A stretch of DNA of 64,000 nucleotides, taken from contig NC_079364.1 of assembly GCF_021018895.1 (NCBI RefSeq), forward strand, positions 8,368,901 through 8,432,900, given 5' to 3'. How positions within the stretch are numbered: the first letter of the stretch is position 1; every line of letters starts with the position of its first letter. Of this stretch, positions 38,901 through 52,400 are shown in pieces. Origin of the DNA: Seriola aureovittata. Its lineage: Eukaryota > Chordata > Actinopteri > Carangiformes > Carangidae. The position numbers and the translations under genes were made by a program. The notes beneath the pieces are model-generated. The model had not been told where the DNA came from, searched no databases, and saw only the letters and a program-made list of their open reading frames with translations.

Positions 38901-40576
38901 GTCCACACATTTGATGAGTCGTTGCTGGACTCCGCCTCCACAAGACGCTGAACACTGCGGGGACAAAACAGTGATGCGGTTTTTCTTCCTCGTTTTACAT
39001 TGTCAAAACACCTCACATTCATTTTGTAGTTTTATTTGTTGTCACGATACGACCCTTCTGTTTTCTTCTCCAGCTTTTATGATTGAGATTGACGCGGAGT
39101 TCAATAGGCTCAACATGCACCGACTGATAAAATGTCATTTCAGTTCATTACAGCAGGGCTGACAGCCATCATTGTTGCGTTTTAGGACCAAACACTTTAT
39201 TTTTTTTATCCATCACTTCGTATCAAATCACTGAACTCACTCACAAATCACTGAGGATCTGAGGAGCCAAATTCCTTCAGAGAAATTAAAAATAGGGATA
39301 CCTTTTAGACTCTGATTGGGCTACTGATAGCAGCAGCTTTAGTAAGCATTACACTGTGCTCCTGTTTGCACATACTCAACAACAGTCATACTATAAATGG
39401 TGTTGTGGACACGTTTTATCTTGACGTGTTCAGATTAAAGATTTTTAGACTCTGTTTTGCCTCTGATGTGGTTCAGGGATTAAAAAGACTAAAAGACCTG
39501 CCTTTGTGGACAGAACTGCAATTCAGATAACAGTCATAATTCCCAGTGCGGCCAGGTTTTTATAAGACAACCGCCTGCAGCTGTTTAATTGTATATTGGC
39601 ACACTGATTGTGGGTAATGTGGATTCTGGGAGATTGAATTGTTACCCACAGTTAGGTGATATTCTTTTGTCTGTGCATTTCAAAAATCCTGTCTTTACTA
39701 CTCGATGTGACAAAGGAAAAAAATGGATATTTTGGATTTTATCTGCTGCCAGTCAGGTTAAGAAGTCGATACCAATTCTGGACACGAACAGTGAATAATG
39801 AAGGAGCAGTGGAACCTCAGCTCGAGAGGCTTTATCGCCTTGGTACACGGCTGACATAGTCTATCCATTAATTTTTTATTGTTGCTTATCTGGGTCTAGG
39901 TCACAGTTTTCTTCCTGTTTTGTTTTTCTGTCCAAAATTCTTTCTCTGGTTCTTGTATATATTATTTATTTATATAACATCCAGTCAATACGTTTCTCTT
40001 TATTTCTCTGGTCAATCCTTCAACCAGTCTCGCTGCATCTCCCTCTCAAGCAAACCATCACTTCCCCCATTTTTACCAGGACCTCAGATGTCTCTCTTAA
40101 GTCCTTTATATCGCACCTCCATGTCCGCACCTGCTCCTTCACTAAACCATCACCTGTAAAAATCTCTCAGCCAGGTGCTGGGGTGTTTGCTAAATCATCC
40201 TGTGTTATATAGCTAAAAAATAATTAAGTAATTGTTTAAATCTGGTTGGTGTCTGTGGTTGAAGTCGTGTTTTAAGTTTTCTGTCAGGATCTTTAGGACA
40301 GGTTTACGTACTTTCAAACTGCAATTGTTGACAAATCGATCACATCTTTTTAAAATCACAGTATGGATCACTGTGACTGAACAGTGTAGGTGCTTTAGAA
40401 AAAGAATAGTGGGATACATGATATGAATTACTGGCTAAAATGTAATTTGCATCGTTTGTCCCTCTGGTATTAACATCACATTAAGTTGAAAATCAGGGTA
40501 CATTCCTCATGAAATTGCTCTATGATTCTGCTGGATTATTCTCTTATTTGAGCTGTTTTGAGCTGTTTTGTTTTGT

Positions 40577-40626
<50 letters not shown>

Positions 40627-43600
40627 AGTGTAGCCTACCTGTCCCCACGAGCCAGTGAGCCACTGAGCACAAGGCTGGATGTTACATGATTGGATGTTGC
40701 TGGGCTGAAGATCCCTGTCGCAACGTTCCTCCTCTGGACAGGTGACAATTCGCTGCTGCTCACCTCCTCCACACACCTCAGAGCACTGAACAACACACAC
40801 ACAATGACAGACGTGCGTTTTGGTACATGCAGTACAGTCTAGACAGAGTTGAGAGAGTGTTCTATTATCTATCTACAATCAAAGCCATCATATCGGTATT
40901 TCTGCATGACTCACTATTGCATTGCAAAGTGTTTGTGCGTACTTTACATCACTGCCCACGACAACACACTGTTGCCATTTAAAAGTTTTGAATACATTTT
41001 CAGGACCTCCCAAGTAGTCACTGGTTTTTGTTCATTTCAGTACAACAGAAAAATCAAATTGCAGACACATTGTGAGACATTTAGTCCTTTTTGTCACATA
41101 ATTGTTGCATGGTGATTCAGTTGAAAGCACAGCTTCTTCTCAGATGTCTCACTTGTTGATGGGTTCAAATGTTTGTGGGAAGCTTGAAAATCTAAGACTA
41201 TTACAGCCTTTTCACTACAATCAGTCATATTATACTTTTGATGACAACTACGGTATGTTTCATAGTTGACTGTCCTCTGCGTTTACTTTTTTTCATTCCT
41301 TAACCTTGAGCACTTCATTCTCAAGTTACAATGTATCTTGGGAATGAAGTGCTTAAGGTTAACTCTCACAACCTCCCACCTGAAGGCATCAATGCAGATG
41401 ACACACACCACAAACACACAACAACAACAACAACAACATCATTCTAAAATGGACTGAATGTTGCCTGGCGGATTTTCCATTTCAAGCAGCAGCCACCATC
41501 TCACACCTCAAATTGATTTTCTTTTGCACTGAAATAATTAGAAACACAGTTACTGGAAGAGCAGGAAGAAATATATTGAAAAACTGAAAATACACCACAA
41601 TGTACGCTTTGAAAAATCTGTGCAGTATTATAAAGAAAAGGAAATGTAGGTATCATCATTGTGTTAAATGGTTTGTGAAAATGTTGTCAGATAACCATTT
41701 CACTGCTACCTTACCTTCCATTTTATCCTATTTAGAAAGCATGTATACGCCATAGTAATTTTTTCCCAACATCTCTCATTATTTGCCTCTCAGTACTCAC
41801 CTGACCCCAGGAGGAGGTGTACCAGTCGAGACACGGCTGGAGGTTACAGGGCAGTTGTGTTTGTGGCCTGGAGGACATGGCCCGGCAGTGGAAAGGTCGT
41901 AGGGGCCTTTGATCCCGCATGTCGAAACACTGGACCTCTCGTGATTTAATGCCACCTTCACAGTTCTTGGAGCACTGGGAAAATACAAGGCATCTTTGTT
42001 ATTCAAACAGCTTGAGCTGCTGGAGCTTGTAAGTATCCAGCGGTAGCGAGTCTAAGGCAACTGGATTTGGTGTGTGGTTTTAATGGGTTTCATCACTCAT
42101 CAAGGAAGCTTAAGTAAACTGAAGGCAGCTTTTACTGATGGATGAGAAGCTAAATGTTTTCAAGACCTGACAACACTTTCAGATGCCTTTGACTTACCAC
42201 ATCTGGACAAGATATGAGTGACTTTAATCATATGGTACTACAATCTCATCATCTTCAGTGTTTATTTTGAATATTAACCAAGAGTCTGCAGCTGCACTGC
42301 TGCCTCTGAGAGGCTGTACGTAAGGTCAGTGATACTTTGAGCTAAGCAAATAATTAAAGTTTAATTTAATGATTAAAAGCACAAATTCGCCCTGAGGGGA
42401 ACATGAATGTTTCAACTAAATTAAATGACAATCTATTCAATGGAAATTTCCCTCAAAGCTACAAATGTCACCCTTATGTTGGCTCTAAATAAAGTCAGAG
42501 GATCACCAAAGTCATTGGAGTTTATCCACTGACCATGAATATCTAATTTCCTGGCACTCCATTCATTAGTTGTTGAGATATTTCACTCTTGACCAAAGTG
42601 TTGAAACAGCTGTGGCTAAAATGTGTCAAAATAAATACTAAAATCTATGTCATAAAATAGGCTTTTTTTTAATTTTATTTTTTTTTAAATACAGCTATTT
42701 TTCAGGGTAACAATTTGTAAAAACCTACAGGAAAACCTCATCATATCAAATACTTATTTTGGTAGCTATCTCACCTTACTCCACTCCCCAATATTCCATG
42801 TGGAGCAGGGGCGCAGGTAACAGCGCTGGGCTGGTGCCGGCCTCTTGGCCGGATCACAGTCAGAGTCTGAGCCAGTACTGCAAGCCAAAGTCCTCCAGAT
42901 AGCACCGAGGCCACAGCTGGTGGAGCACTGTCCACAAGTGCAGTAACAGGAAAGAAAAAAAAAAATTATGTCAACTTCATGAATTGAGGGTTGGATGTAT
43001 AAACAGCTCCAGCATGCATAACAATCCTGCACATCACGGTCAGACTTTCAGCATTTTCATGATGTAAATTATGTGAGTACTTTAAAAAGTGATGTACAAT
43101 ACAGCAGGGGTGAGAGGAGAAGCAACCATCTTTCAAATTTGCCACAAAAATCATAATGTAACCAGACATTAGTTGCATTGGCTCTAGGTGAAATAGCGTC
43201 TCCAAAGTATTAACGAAAATATGTGCAGGGACCAAAACAGGATGCGGTGTGTCTACATAACAGAAGAGACATAAATAGAGAGACACAGCTGGGGTTGAGA
43301 GTGTGAGGACTAACGCAGACTCACAGCGCTCCAGTTGCCGGTGACCCAGTAGGCAGCGGTGGTGACTCGTGTTGAGGCTGAAGTTTGGGCAGATGGAGGC
43401 GGATGGGTTGGCACAAGGAGCACAGCAGGTGTTGGTGAGTCGATGGGCATTACCGGTGTTGTGCTAGGTCGGGGAGCGGCTGCCGAGTTTGTTGGAAGCT
43501 GATGTGAAGGGCCAGGATCACTGTCACCGCTGCTCCTCACCATTGGGGGAATGACTATTTCATTGTAGTCAAAATCAGCTAAATCAAATGGTGGCGCCTG

Positions 43601-46387
43601 GAGTGTGGAATCTGTTCCAGTTGTTTCCGTGTCGGCGGGTTTTGTAGGTAACTGCTCCGTTTGAGCTGGCAGGAGATCAGCTGGAGAAGGCCGAATGGCT
43701 CCCTCCAGGTTTGTAGGAGGTATGATTTCTGTTCCAGTTAATGATGTGGACTCATCAGAGGCCTCTCGGTTACCTGAGCTTGGCAGAAAGGGAATGGGGA
43801 GAGTAGTGGATTTCTGAGAGGCAGGAAGTGAGGTTGTACTGAGGTCAAGGTCAGGATCCCATGTATTGCCCTCGCTCGTGCCATATACTGTATTAAAATG
43901 AGTCTGATCCAAGTCCAAATCCTCCAATGTGAAGGCAGTTGGAAATATTATTGATTGGCTGGTTGTTTGAGGTATTTCTGAATCACTTTCGTCCAGCTGG
44001 ACTTCAGTCCTGACCTGAATGAGAGTTTCAGGCGTGGGAGAGCCGACAGGTTCTGGACTCTCTGCATCCTCTTGGTCTGCAGAGACATCCGGACCTAGTG
44101 TGCTTTTTTCATTGAGACTGTACTCATAATCATCATGTCCCTCCGTCTCCTGAGCACTCGCTGTTGTGGAGACAATAGCACTAATAATTGTTTGATGTCT
44201 GGGAGTAGGAGCAACATGTTTTGGAGTCACAGTGACAAGCACAGTGGGATTTTCCTCCTCAGTGAAACTGTAATAGTTATTTTCAGCCTCCTCCCCATAT
44301 TGTCCCCATTTCACATCCCGTTCAGGCTCCTTTGTAGTGAAATCCAGACTAGGCATTGTGCTAATGGTTTCATGCCACCACTCATCGTCATGTGTCTCCT
44401 TTAGTGTTTGTGAATGCTGAGTCGTAAACATTGGCGGTGAGTGAGTAGGAGACACGGGCAGGAGATAATCCTCAGCCAGGAAGTCGTCCAAGTTTTCAGA
44501 ATTCGTCTGAACAGACTCCTTTGTTGCTGACTTTTCGCCGTCCTTCACCTTGTCCACATCTGTGGTCTGTGGCTCTGTGGTCTTTGAAATGGTAGAAATG
44601 GCTGAAATAACTGTGGGAGCTCTTGTAGTTTCAGTAATGGCATATTCTTTCACTCTGTGTGTCAGCTTGTCCTGCGGAGCATCGAGTCCATGACTGTCCC
44701 CTGAATCATTTCCTTCACCCTCAAAGTCATCCGACAAGTCTTCATGGAAATTGATAAAATTATAGTCATAGTAAAAATCGTCAACTTGCACACTGTTTTG
44801 ATCAATATTTTCAATGTTATTGTGGTAGTGAAAATCTCCCTCAACGATGTCATTAAGGTCATTATGATTTTTCGGCTGGGCCCTGGTGGTGCTGAATTTG
44901 GGAGGAGGTTTGGCTTCAGGAATGGAGTTAATTTCATTGAGCACTTCTTTGCTCGACCAGCCGCTTCCAGACCAGTCGATACCTCCAAAGTTATCCACAA
45001 CCCGCGGACAGTCCTGGAGGTAACAGGTGCTGACAGCTAGAGGTTTCTTGTGGGGGTCACAATCAGCGCCTGTGTTTCTAGAGCAGGTGACATTACGCCG
45101 ACGCACTCCACTTCCACAAGTCAGCGAACACTGCAGGAAAGGAAAGAGAACAATGCTAATGAAATGCATCACAAGCTCAACTGGTATACATCATCAAACA
45201 AATGCATTTAAAAGGTGTAAACTAAAAAGCAGAGCAAGATAAACCTGAATTGATGGTTTCCTGAAGGAAAAAGACACATCTAAAATACATGATTGTAACT
45301 TTTTTCTAATATATTTAGTTGAAATATTCTCTACAACATATCATGAAGTGGAAAAGTGCCGGTCAAGGCTTCTGTGACACAAACTCATTGAACATCCTGG
45401 CAGCAGCGCAGAGATAATCCCCTCTAAAGTTTATAGTGAGCTTCAAAAACATCAACATGGTCTACTACTACTCTCACATTGAGGCTTCAAGCTTGTCTTA
45501 GTCTGAAACGGAAATTTTGACCTGGTGATGGTGCAAGAGGAAAAGTTTTGAGGGATCAGTTACTACAATTCATCCTGAGGGGGGCATGAATGTGTGGACG
45601 AAATATCACAGCAGCCCCTCAGAAGTACAAATGTCGACCTGCTGGCAACTTATCAGGAAAAGTCAGGGATTACCAAAGTCAACAGAATTCATCCTCTTTG
45701 TCTGTAATGTCTTGGCGACCCATCCAACAGCCTGGACACTAAGTTGTGTACTGACCGTGTCAGACCGACATCCTCTTACCTAGAGCCACGACAATAATGA
45801 GGTACAGAGACACAGCAGGAGAGGGGTCAGACCGCGGTGAACTTTTTCTAAATGCAGGCTGTAAATGCTGTTAATACACTTTTACTTTCTGGCTCTCCAT
45901 TAGCTTCCAAAAAAGTGTTTGCTAGACTTCCTGGGGTCTGCACAAAAAAAAAAAAAAAAAAATCAGGCTTCAATTTGAGGAAGTATCTTAAAGGTCATTC
46001 ATTTATTTTTAAACATGTTGCTTCCCTGTGTGAAAAGCAGAGATGGAAATAAAGGACATGACCTCTGTGTAGTTACCACTGTGGTACCTGAGCATTCAGC
46101 AGCAGCATCATAAATCATCTCTACCAATAAAAGGTGAATCTTGCGTGTAGCAAAAGGGAAGGATGTCTGTCTGTCTGTGTGTCTGTGTGTCTGTCTGTCT
46201 GTGTGTCTGTGTGTCTGTGTGTCTGTCTGTCTGTCTGTCTGTCTGAGTGTCTGTGTGTCTGTCTGTGTGTCTGTCTGTCTGTCTGTCTGTGTGTCTGTCT
46301 GTCTGTCTGTGTGTCTGTCTGTCTGTCTGTGTGTCTGTGTGTCTGTCTGTCTGTCTGTCTGAGTGTCTGAGTGTCTGAGTGTCTGTG

Positions 46388-46430
<43 letters not shown>

Positions 46431-49400
46431 GTGTCTGTGTGTCTGTGTGTCTGTGTGTCTGTCTGTCTGTTTGTCTGTGTGTCTGTGTGTCTGTGTGTCT
46501 GTCTGTTTGTCTGTCTGTCTGAGTGTCTGTGTGTCTGTCTGTCTGTCTGTCTGTCTGTGTGTCTGTCTGTCTGTGTGTCTGTCTGTCTGTCTGTGTGTCT
46601 GTCTGTCTGTCTGTCTGTCTGTGTGTCTGTGTGTCTGTCTGTCTGTCTGTCTGAGTGTCTGTGTGTCTGTCTGTCTGTCTGTCTGTCTGTCTGAGTGTCC
46701 CAGTTAAATCTCCCCAAGATATGAAAACGTCCTGAGGCACGTGCTGCCCAAACAAGAACTAGAATGACTTTCCCCGTATTCCTCTCTGAATAATTTAACA
46801 TCATCGACCACAGAAAGAGCTTCTCGCAAAATGTGAAAGCGGCTGTATGAATTTCTGGAGACAGACAGAATAATTTGCATTTTCATTTCCTTTTGAAACG
46901 GCACAGTTGCCCACAAACCAGAATATATCCCAGCCCAGACCCACCTTTGACCAGCTGCCAGTGCTCCAGTCTGCTGGGCAGGGGATGTGTGTGTTGCAGG
47001 AGGACAGAGATTCAGGTTTGGGCATGTGTTCGCATTCACCGGGCTGCAGGGCTTCCTGCTCCTCCACACTTACTGCCTGGATGCAGAGCACCGTCCTTTT
47101 AGCCAAGCCCGAGCTCCCACAGCTCGCTGAGCATTTCTGCCACTCCCCAACCCACCATCTAAACACAGACACACAAAAGACGCAAAGATTTCCAATTTAA
47201 TTGTTCACTTGTGACGGAAAAAGGACAATATATTACAGCTTTGCAAAACTAGATGACTCAGAATCACAGCTTTAGATGACTGTTATAGAGGTTCACTGAG
47301 TATGATTTTATCGGACCCCAGCGCACAATGTCCACATTGTGTCTTTGGGGTTACTCTGGTTAATGGTCAATAGCAATGTCTGTAGTTTTGCTTCAGTAAA
47401 GTAGCGCCTTTGAGCCTCCAACTCACTCTCCACATTTTCAGCTGCCCAGTGATGAAATACACTGTTACAAGCCAAACACCATCTTCACAAATGAACAACC
47501 ATTACTGAGATGTTTACTTTGTAAAAGGGCGATAGAGACAGAAAGCGAAACAGACTGGGACCTTTGCTCCTCCATAGCATGGTGGTTATTACGTTTGTTT
47601 CAAAGCTCATCATAACTGAAAGTTGTTGGTGTCATTATCAAAAAAATATATGTGATAGCAGCAAGTGTGAATTTTCATGTTAATGGTGTGTTTTGTGGAA
47701 AAACACAGCTGTTTGGATTGAAAGTGTAGTAGAAGCTCTGAGCTGTGGCTAATTCTCGGTTAACTGCAAAATAAACTAAATGTATTCATTGACACGACAC
47801 AGAAATGTAGTCATAAAACAATCATATAAAACACAACACACAAATAATAATTACACATAAAATTGCTTCTCTAACAGCAGGTATGTATCATCTATCATCA
47901 TCAAAAACGACATGCACTCGGCAGTGTGCATGTCATTGTTACTTGAAGTTCCTGTGTGTGTCTCGGCACCAGAAAATAAAAGTATTTTCATTTTCATTAA
48001 TTCGATCACTCTTAAAAACATTACACAACAACACATCATGCAAAAACCTTTCAACAACACACACATTGTCCTTTCAACATTACTTGTAACATCTACAGAA
48101 ATAGTGACCAAAGCTCGGTGCATTTTCTGGAGCAATGGAGCTGCTGCTGATCCAAAAACAGTTCTTCTGGAAATTGAAAGCAAATTGAGCTACTTTCACT
48201 GCTGATGCTACCACAAGGTAACAAGCTGCACTCTGATGCAATAACATGTGTGGGAGTAAAAATATCTGAGGAGTGGTGGGTCTTTGATCTCAGTGAAGCA
48301 ACCTGCCAGCTGCATCCAACCAGCTATTATACCGCTCATGTCTGGTATGGAGAGGTCGTGCTTTCAAAATAACCATAATTTGTCCTCAATTCTGGGGGAC
48401 TGAACAAAAAAAAATAAATACAATCAAAAAGTAGTGGCCGAAATAAAGGAAAAATAAGTTTTACTCTCCACAGAGTCCCCACTTGTCCTTGAGCGCTCAC
48501 CTCCCTTTACAAAACACTCCCGGTAAAGCGCCACCAACATTAAGTCATAAAAATAATGCAGTTATCAAGACACGACTCAGAGAAGCAAATGGCTTTGATA
48601 AACTGAATGAACAACATTAATAAAGCTTTTTATCCTACGTAACTCAATGCTTCTTCAAGTGCTTTAAAAAGGTACAGATGTAGGATTGATAAAAGTGCAT
48701 GAACAAACCACTTCTGAAGATTGAACTTTTACATTCTGATAGCTGTGAGCTGATAAATTATGATAAAAGTAGTAGCATGTGCAGCTATAAACCCATGTAT
48801 ATGACATTTTTCAAGTTGAAAGAAACAGTAAAGAATGTAATCTTTACTGTTAAAATGGCTTTATCAAGGACACTTATTGCATTTCCGAGCTATTAGAAAT
48901 GCAGTTTCGTTTTACATTGTTCTGTTACAATTATCAGTGGCATATTTTTCTGCGGTACAGTCATATACTAAACCTCTGACTCCAGCAGTAACCTTGGATT
49001 TGGTAGCTTGGATTATTATACTACAGTGTGTTTTGATCCTGCAGAGGTTGAAAAGCAACGTTTATTTGCCTCTCAGTGTGTCTGTGCAAACTGCTGGTGT
49101 CATTAATGTCAACTCACATGGCTGGACATGGATCCTTGCTACAGCTGGTTTGGTTATCATCAGGACGGGTTAAGGGGTCACAGAAGTGCTCCTCCACTAT
49201 CCCAGTTGTCTTTTCCACACAGTGGACAATCTGCCTCTGAACACCTGGAATAGCAGTGAGAGGAGATTAAAAGATAAACAACATTACTGAAGACACAGCG
49301 ACACATTTCTACATTATAAAACCAGGATCCGACAGCAAACACGACTGAGTCATGAATAAAAACATCCATCTGGTTTCAAAGGCTTTTAAATGTAATTGAA

Positions 49401-52400
49401 AAAACAACAATTCCACTGTTAAAAAATGTGGATTTAATCCAAATTTGGCAGGTTACTCCGGATAACCTTAACATACATATCTTACACTAACGCAAGTGAC
49501 AAACTCAGACCACGACAAATCAGTTCTCTGTCCTTCCTCAGCAAATTCTAAAAGTCTCCATCTAAAATTGTCTAAAATTGAGTTGGACCGAAACACCTTT
49601 TGCATTTTTGCCACACCGAGAAGTGTCACATCCAGGTTTCAGACAGCATTACACAAAGCAGTACATAAAAGGTCTTGTTTCCTAAGGCTGTGAAAGATTT
49701 ATCTCCTCCTGTGATACCTCTCTCCATCATTACTCCTGCCCCCCTGAGGGGATTTCCACACCATCAGAGCAGGAGACACCTCTCACCTCTCTGCGTCCTC
49801 TGTTCAGGGGCCTGCTGAGGGCCACACTGTGTGTCTGATAGCTAATTTACACCTTCAAAGACACCTCATAAAGGACAAGGTAGCTACCTAAGATTGGAAG
49901 CCAGATGGAGGCAGGAGGAGAAAAAACATGCAGGAAAACACTCAAAGCCATGATGATTACTTTTTGGCTAAATTTAATAGCTACTTGAACAGTTACTGCT
50001 CTGTGGCCTCACGCTGTAGTAGGTATTGTTCTCTGCTGCATTTTGAATGTGGGTGTTGTCTGTTGATGTGCTAATGCTAATTATTACGAGGCTAAGTGGA
50101 GTAGGAAGTGGATTTTCTTAAGAAAAGGACAGGTGGGCTCATTTTTGTGAGGCAGCTTGCCTTACCCGGGGGGGGAGGATGGATACTAAAGCCAGTGTTG
50201 ATGCATCCACAGCTATCGCGCTTATGGCATTTACAGTCATAAGCTTCACCTCCACAGCGGTATCCAACTCTGGACTCCAAAGACCAGAAAAAGATTTGAA
50301 GAACTTTTTGAAACCTACAAAAGACTATCCCACACGCCAAAACTATTTCCACCAACATACACAGATGTTTAGCCTTGGCAGGCAGAAAGACGTGAATACT
50401 GAACAGAGAGGAACATCAAAACTGTTTTGCTAATTTAAGCTTCATCCCGCGTGGAAAGACAAATAAACAGAGGAAAAACAACAAACTGTGAAAAGACTCG
50501 GGGACAGAGAGGCAAAGGCAACGAGGACTCTGTAACGCAGGTGAGGAAGCTGCAACAGTGAGGTGAAGTGACCTGATGAACTGAACCAAATTTTTTTTTT
50601 TGGCCTCACTCTAGATGTAGAAATTAAACGTGTTTCAGATAATCCTGATGAGGTTGACACACAGCAACTGTATCAGAAAACAATGTGGTGTTTAATTAAT
50701 AGAGAAATGATTCTGATAATTCTTTGATAAACAGGCAGAAGCCAGTGTGATTAAAAACCTAAAATGAAACATCACTGATCTTCGGATGCTGCACAAGACT
50801 GAGGAAAAATATTCAGCTGTTTAAACCATATTTATATTTAATATTGCCAGACTCTGGGTCAACTTTAGATTAATCTAAAAACTGCACTGAGGAATTTCTC
50901 TTCATTACCTTTTTCATCTTTATGAAAGAGAAGACATTTAACCCTGAGAATCATAGCCGACACAAAAGGAAAAACTGAAAACAAAAACCACCAGTGACTT
51001 TAAATGAGGGTGATTTTCTTTCCTCTTTATTTGAATCTACAAAAAAAAAGCTAAAAAGATATATATTACTCGATAATACTTCTTGGGACAGTTCTGTCAA
51101 GTGTTATCCTACTGATTTTGAACTAGAAAAATAAAGGGTTTGACCAGTTGGAGAATGTATAACTGTATTATTTAGTTTAATTATGAATTTTCTGTGAATT
51201 TTCTTCTCTCATTTAAGTTAAACTTCCTTTAATTTCATGACATTTTATTCTAATTTTGATGAAAGTCCTGTATTTCCTATATGTCCTCCCACTAATTGGG
51301 CCACACGCACTTGCACACAACACAAGAAGACCTAAAGTAATTGATTTTCAACACTAGGAAAACACCAATATTACGTGGTTCTTCACGCCTCTCTCTCTCC
51401 GTCTTTCTCTGCAAAGCTACAAACGTATCTATGGCGAAACCTGAAGTTGGTTGTTTCTCTAACCTGCTCCACAGGTGACACTGCATTCAGTCCATGAACC
51501 ATATTTCCAGAAGAACACTGACACGGGGCCGTCGTTGTCCTCCGAGACATTTCGACTGATTGTGTACTCGTACCGCACTCCTGGATTGGTCTCCTGAAAG
51601 AGAAGCTGCAACACACGAGCCGACAGATTACAAATTTTGCCAAACGGACAGAAACAAATTATTCCCAGGAATAAACCTCAAACTAAAAATATCTTTTGCA
51701 TATTTCCTGTTTGTGTTTCCCCTTTGGAGGGAGGAGCTTTATCTGAGCAGTATTTTTTTTATGGCAAAGTAAACTAGCATAATAACAGAGACATGCTTTT
51801 TGAAAGGATGAGAGGAAGGTGACATACAGAGCTAGAAAGGTAAAGTCTCCAAAGTAGTGATGATGTGCTGAGTGTTGTCTGGTTATTTTTCTGCTTTAGT
51901 ACATTATGGCACTGAAACTATAGGAAACAAAGCCAAATTTTATGCCCCCCCTCCTCCATTTATGTGGCTTCGAGTTAGTAATGTTCAGCACTACCACCCC
52001 CACCCTGATAAACCCGGGGATTTCAGAAAAAGACTCAGGAGAATGGACCTTGTTGGTTCAGGATCCAAAACCAGAACTACGTTTGTGTGATCGTACTGCA
52101 AATAAACATCCTACAGCAGTTCTTCATTCATCGAAAAGTTACTTGATCAATCAAACAAACAAGAAGCATCTCCTCTAGCGGCACATTGTACATCAAAAGT
52201 GTTGGTTTGTTGTTGTTGTTTTTTTTTTAGCCATTTCTTTTCCATGTGAATAATACGCTTTCTTATTGTTCTGCTGACAGAAACTCACTTTGATTTATTT
52301 CTGAACACACAAACATTTTAAGTTAAAGCTGTTAATCGTACCTGAACCCACAGTGTTTCCATGGTGGGCCCGGGAGACGTCAGGTTTTCCAGGTGTCCTG

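Noticed and set aside
44135..45040. Several 70-110-codon frames on both strands inside the mucin exon
   Set aside because: Shadow frames of the 602-codon ADAMTS7 exon.
46108..46804. Long open frames rich in DRQT/HTDT or SVCL repeats on both strands
   Set aside because: They are translations of the CTGT array, which has no stop in several frames. No independent coding evidence.
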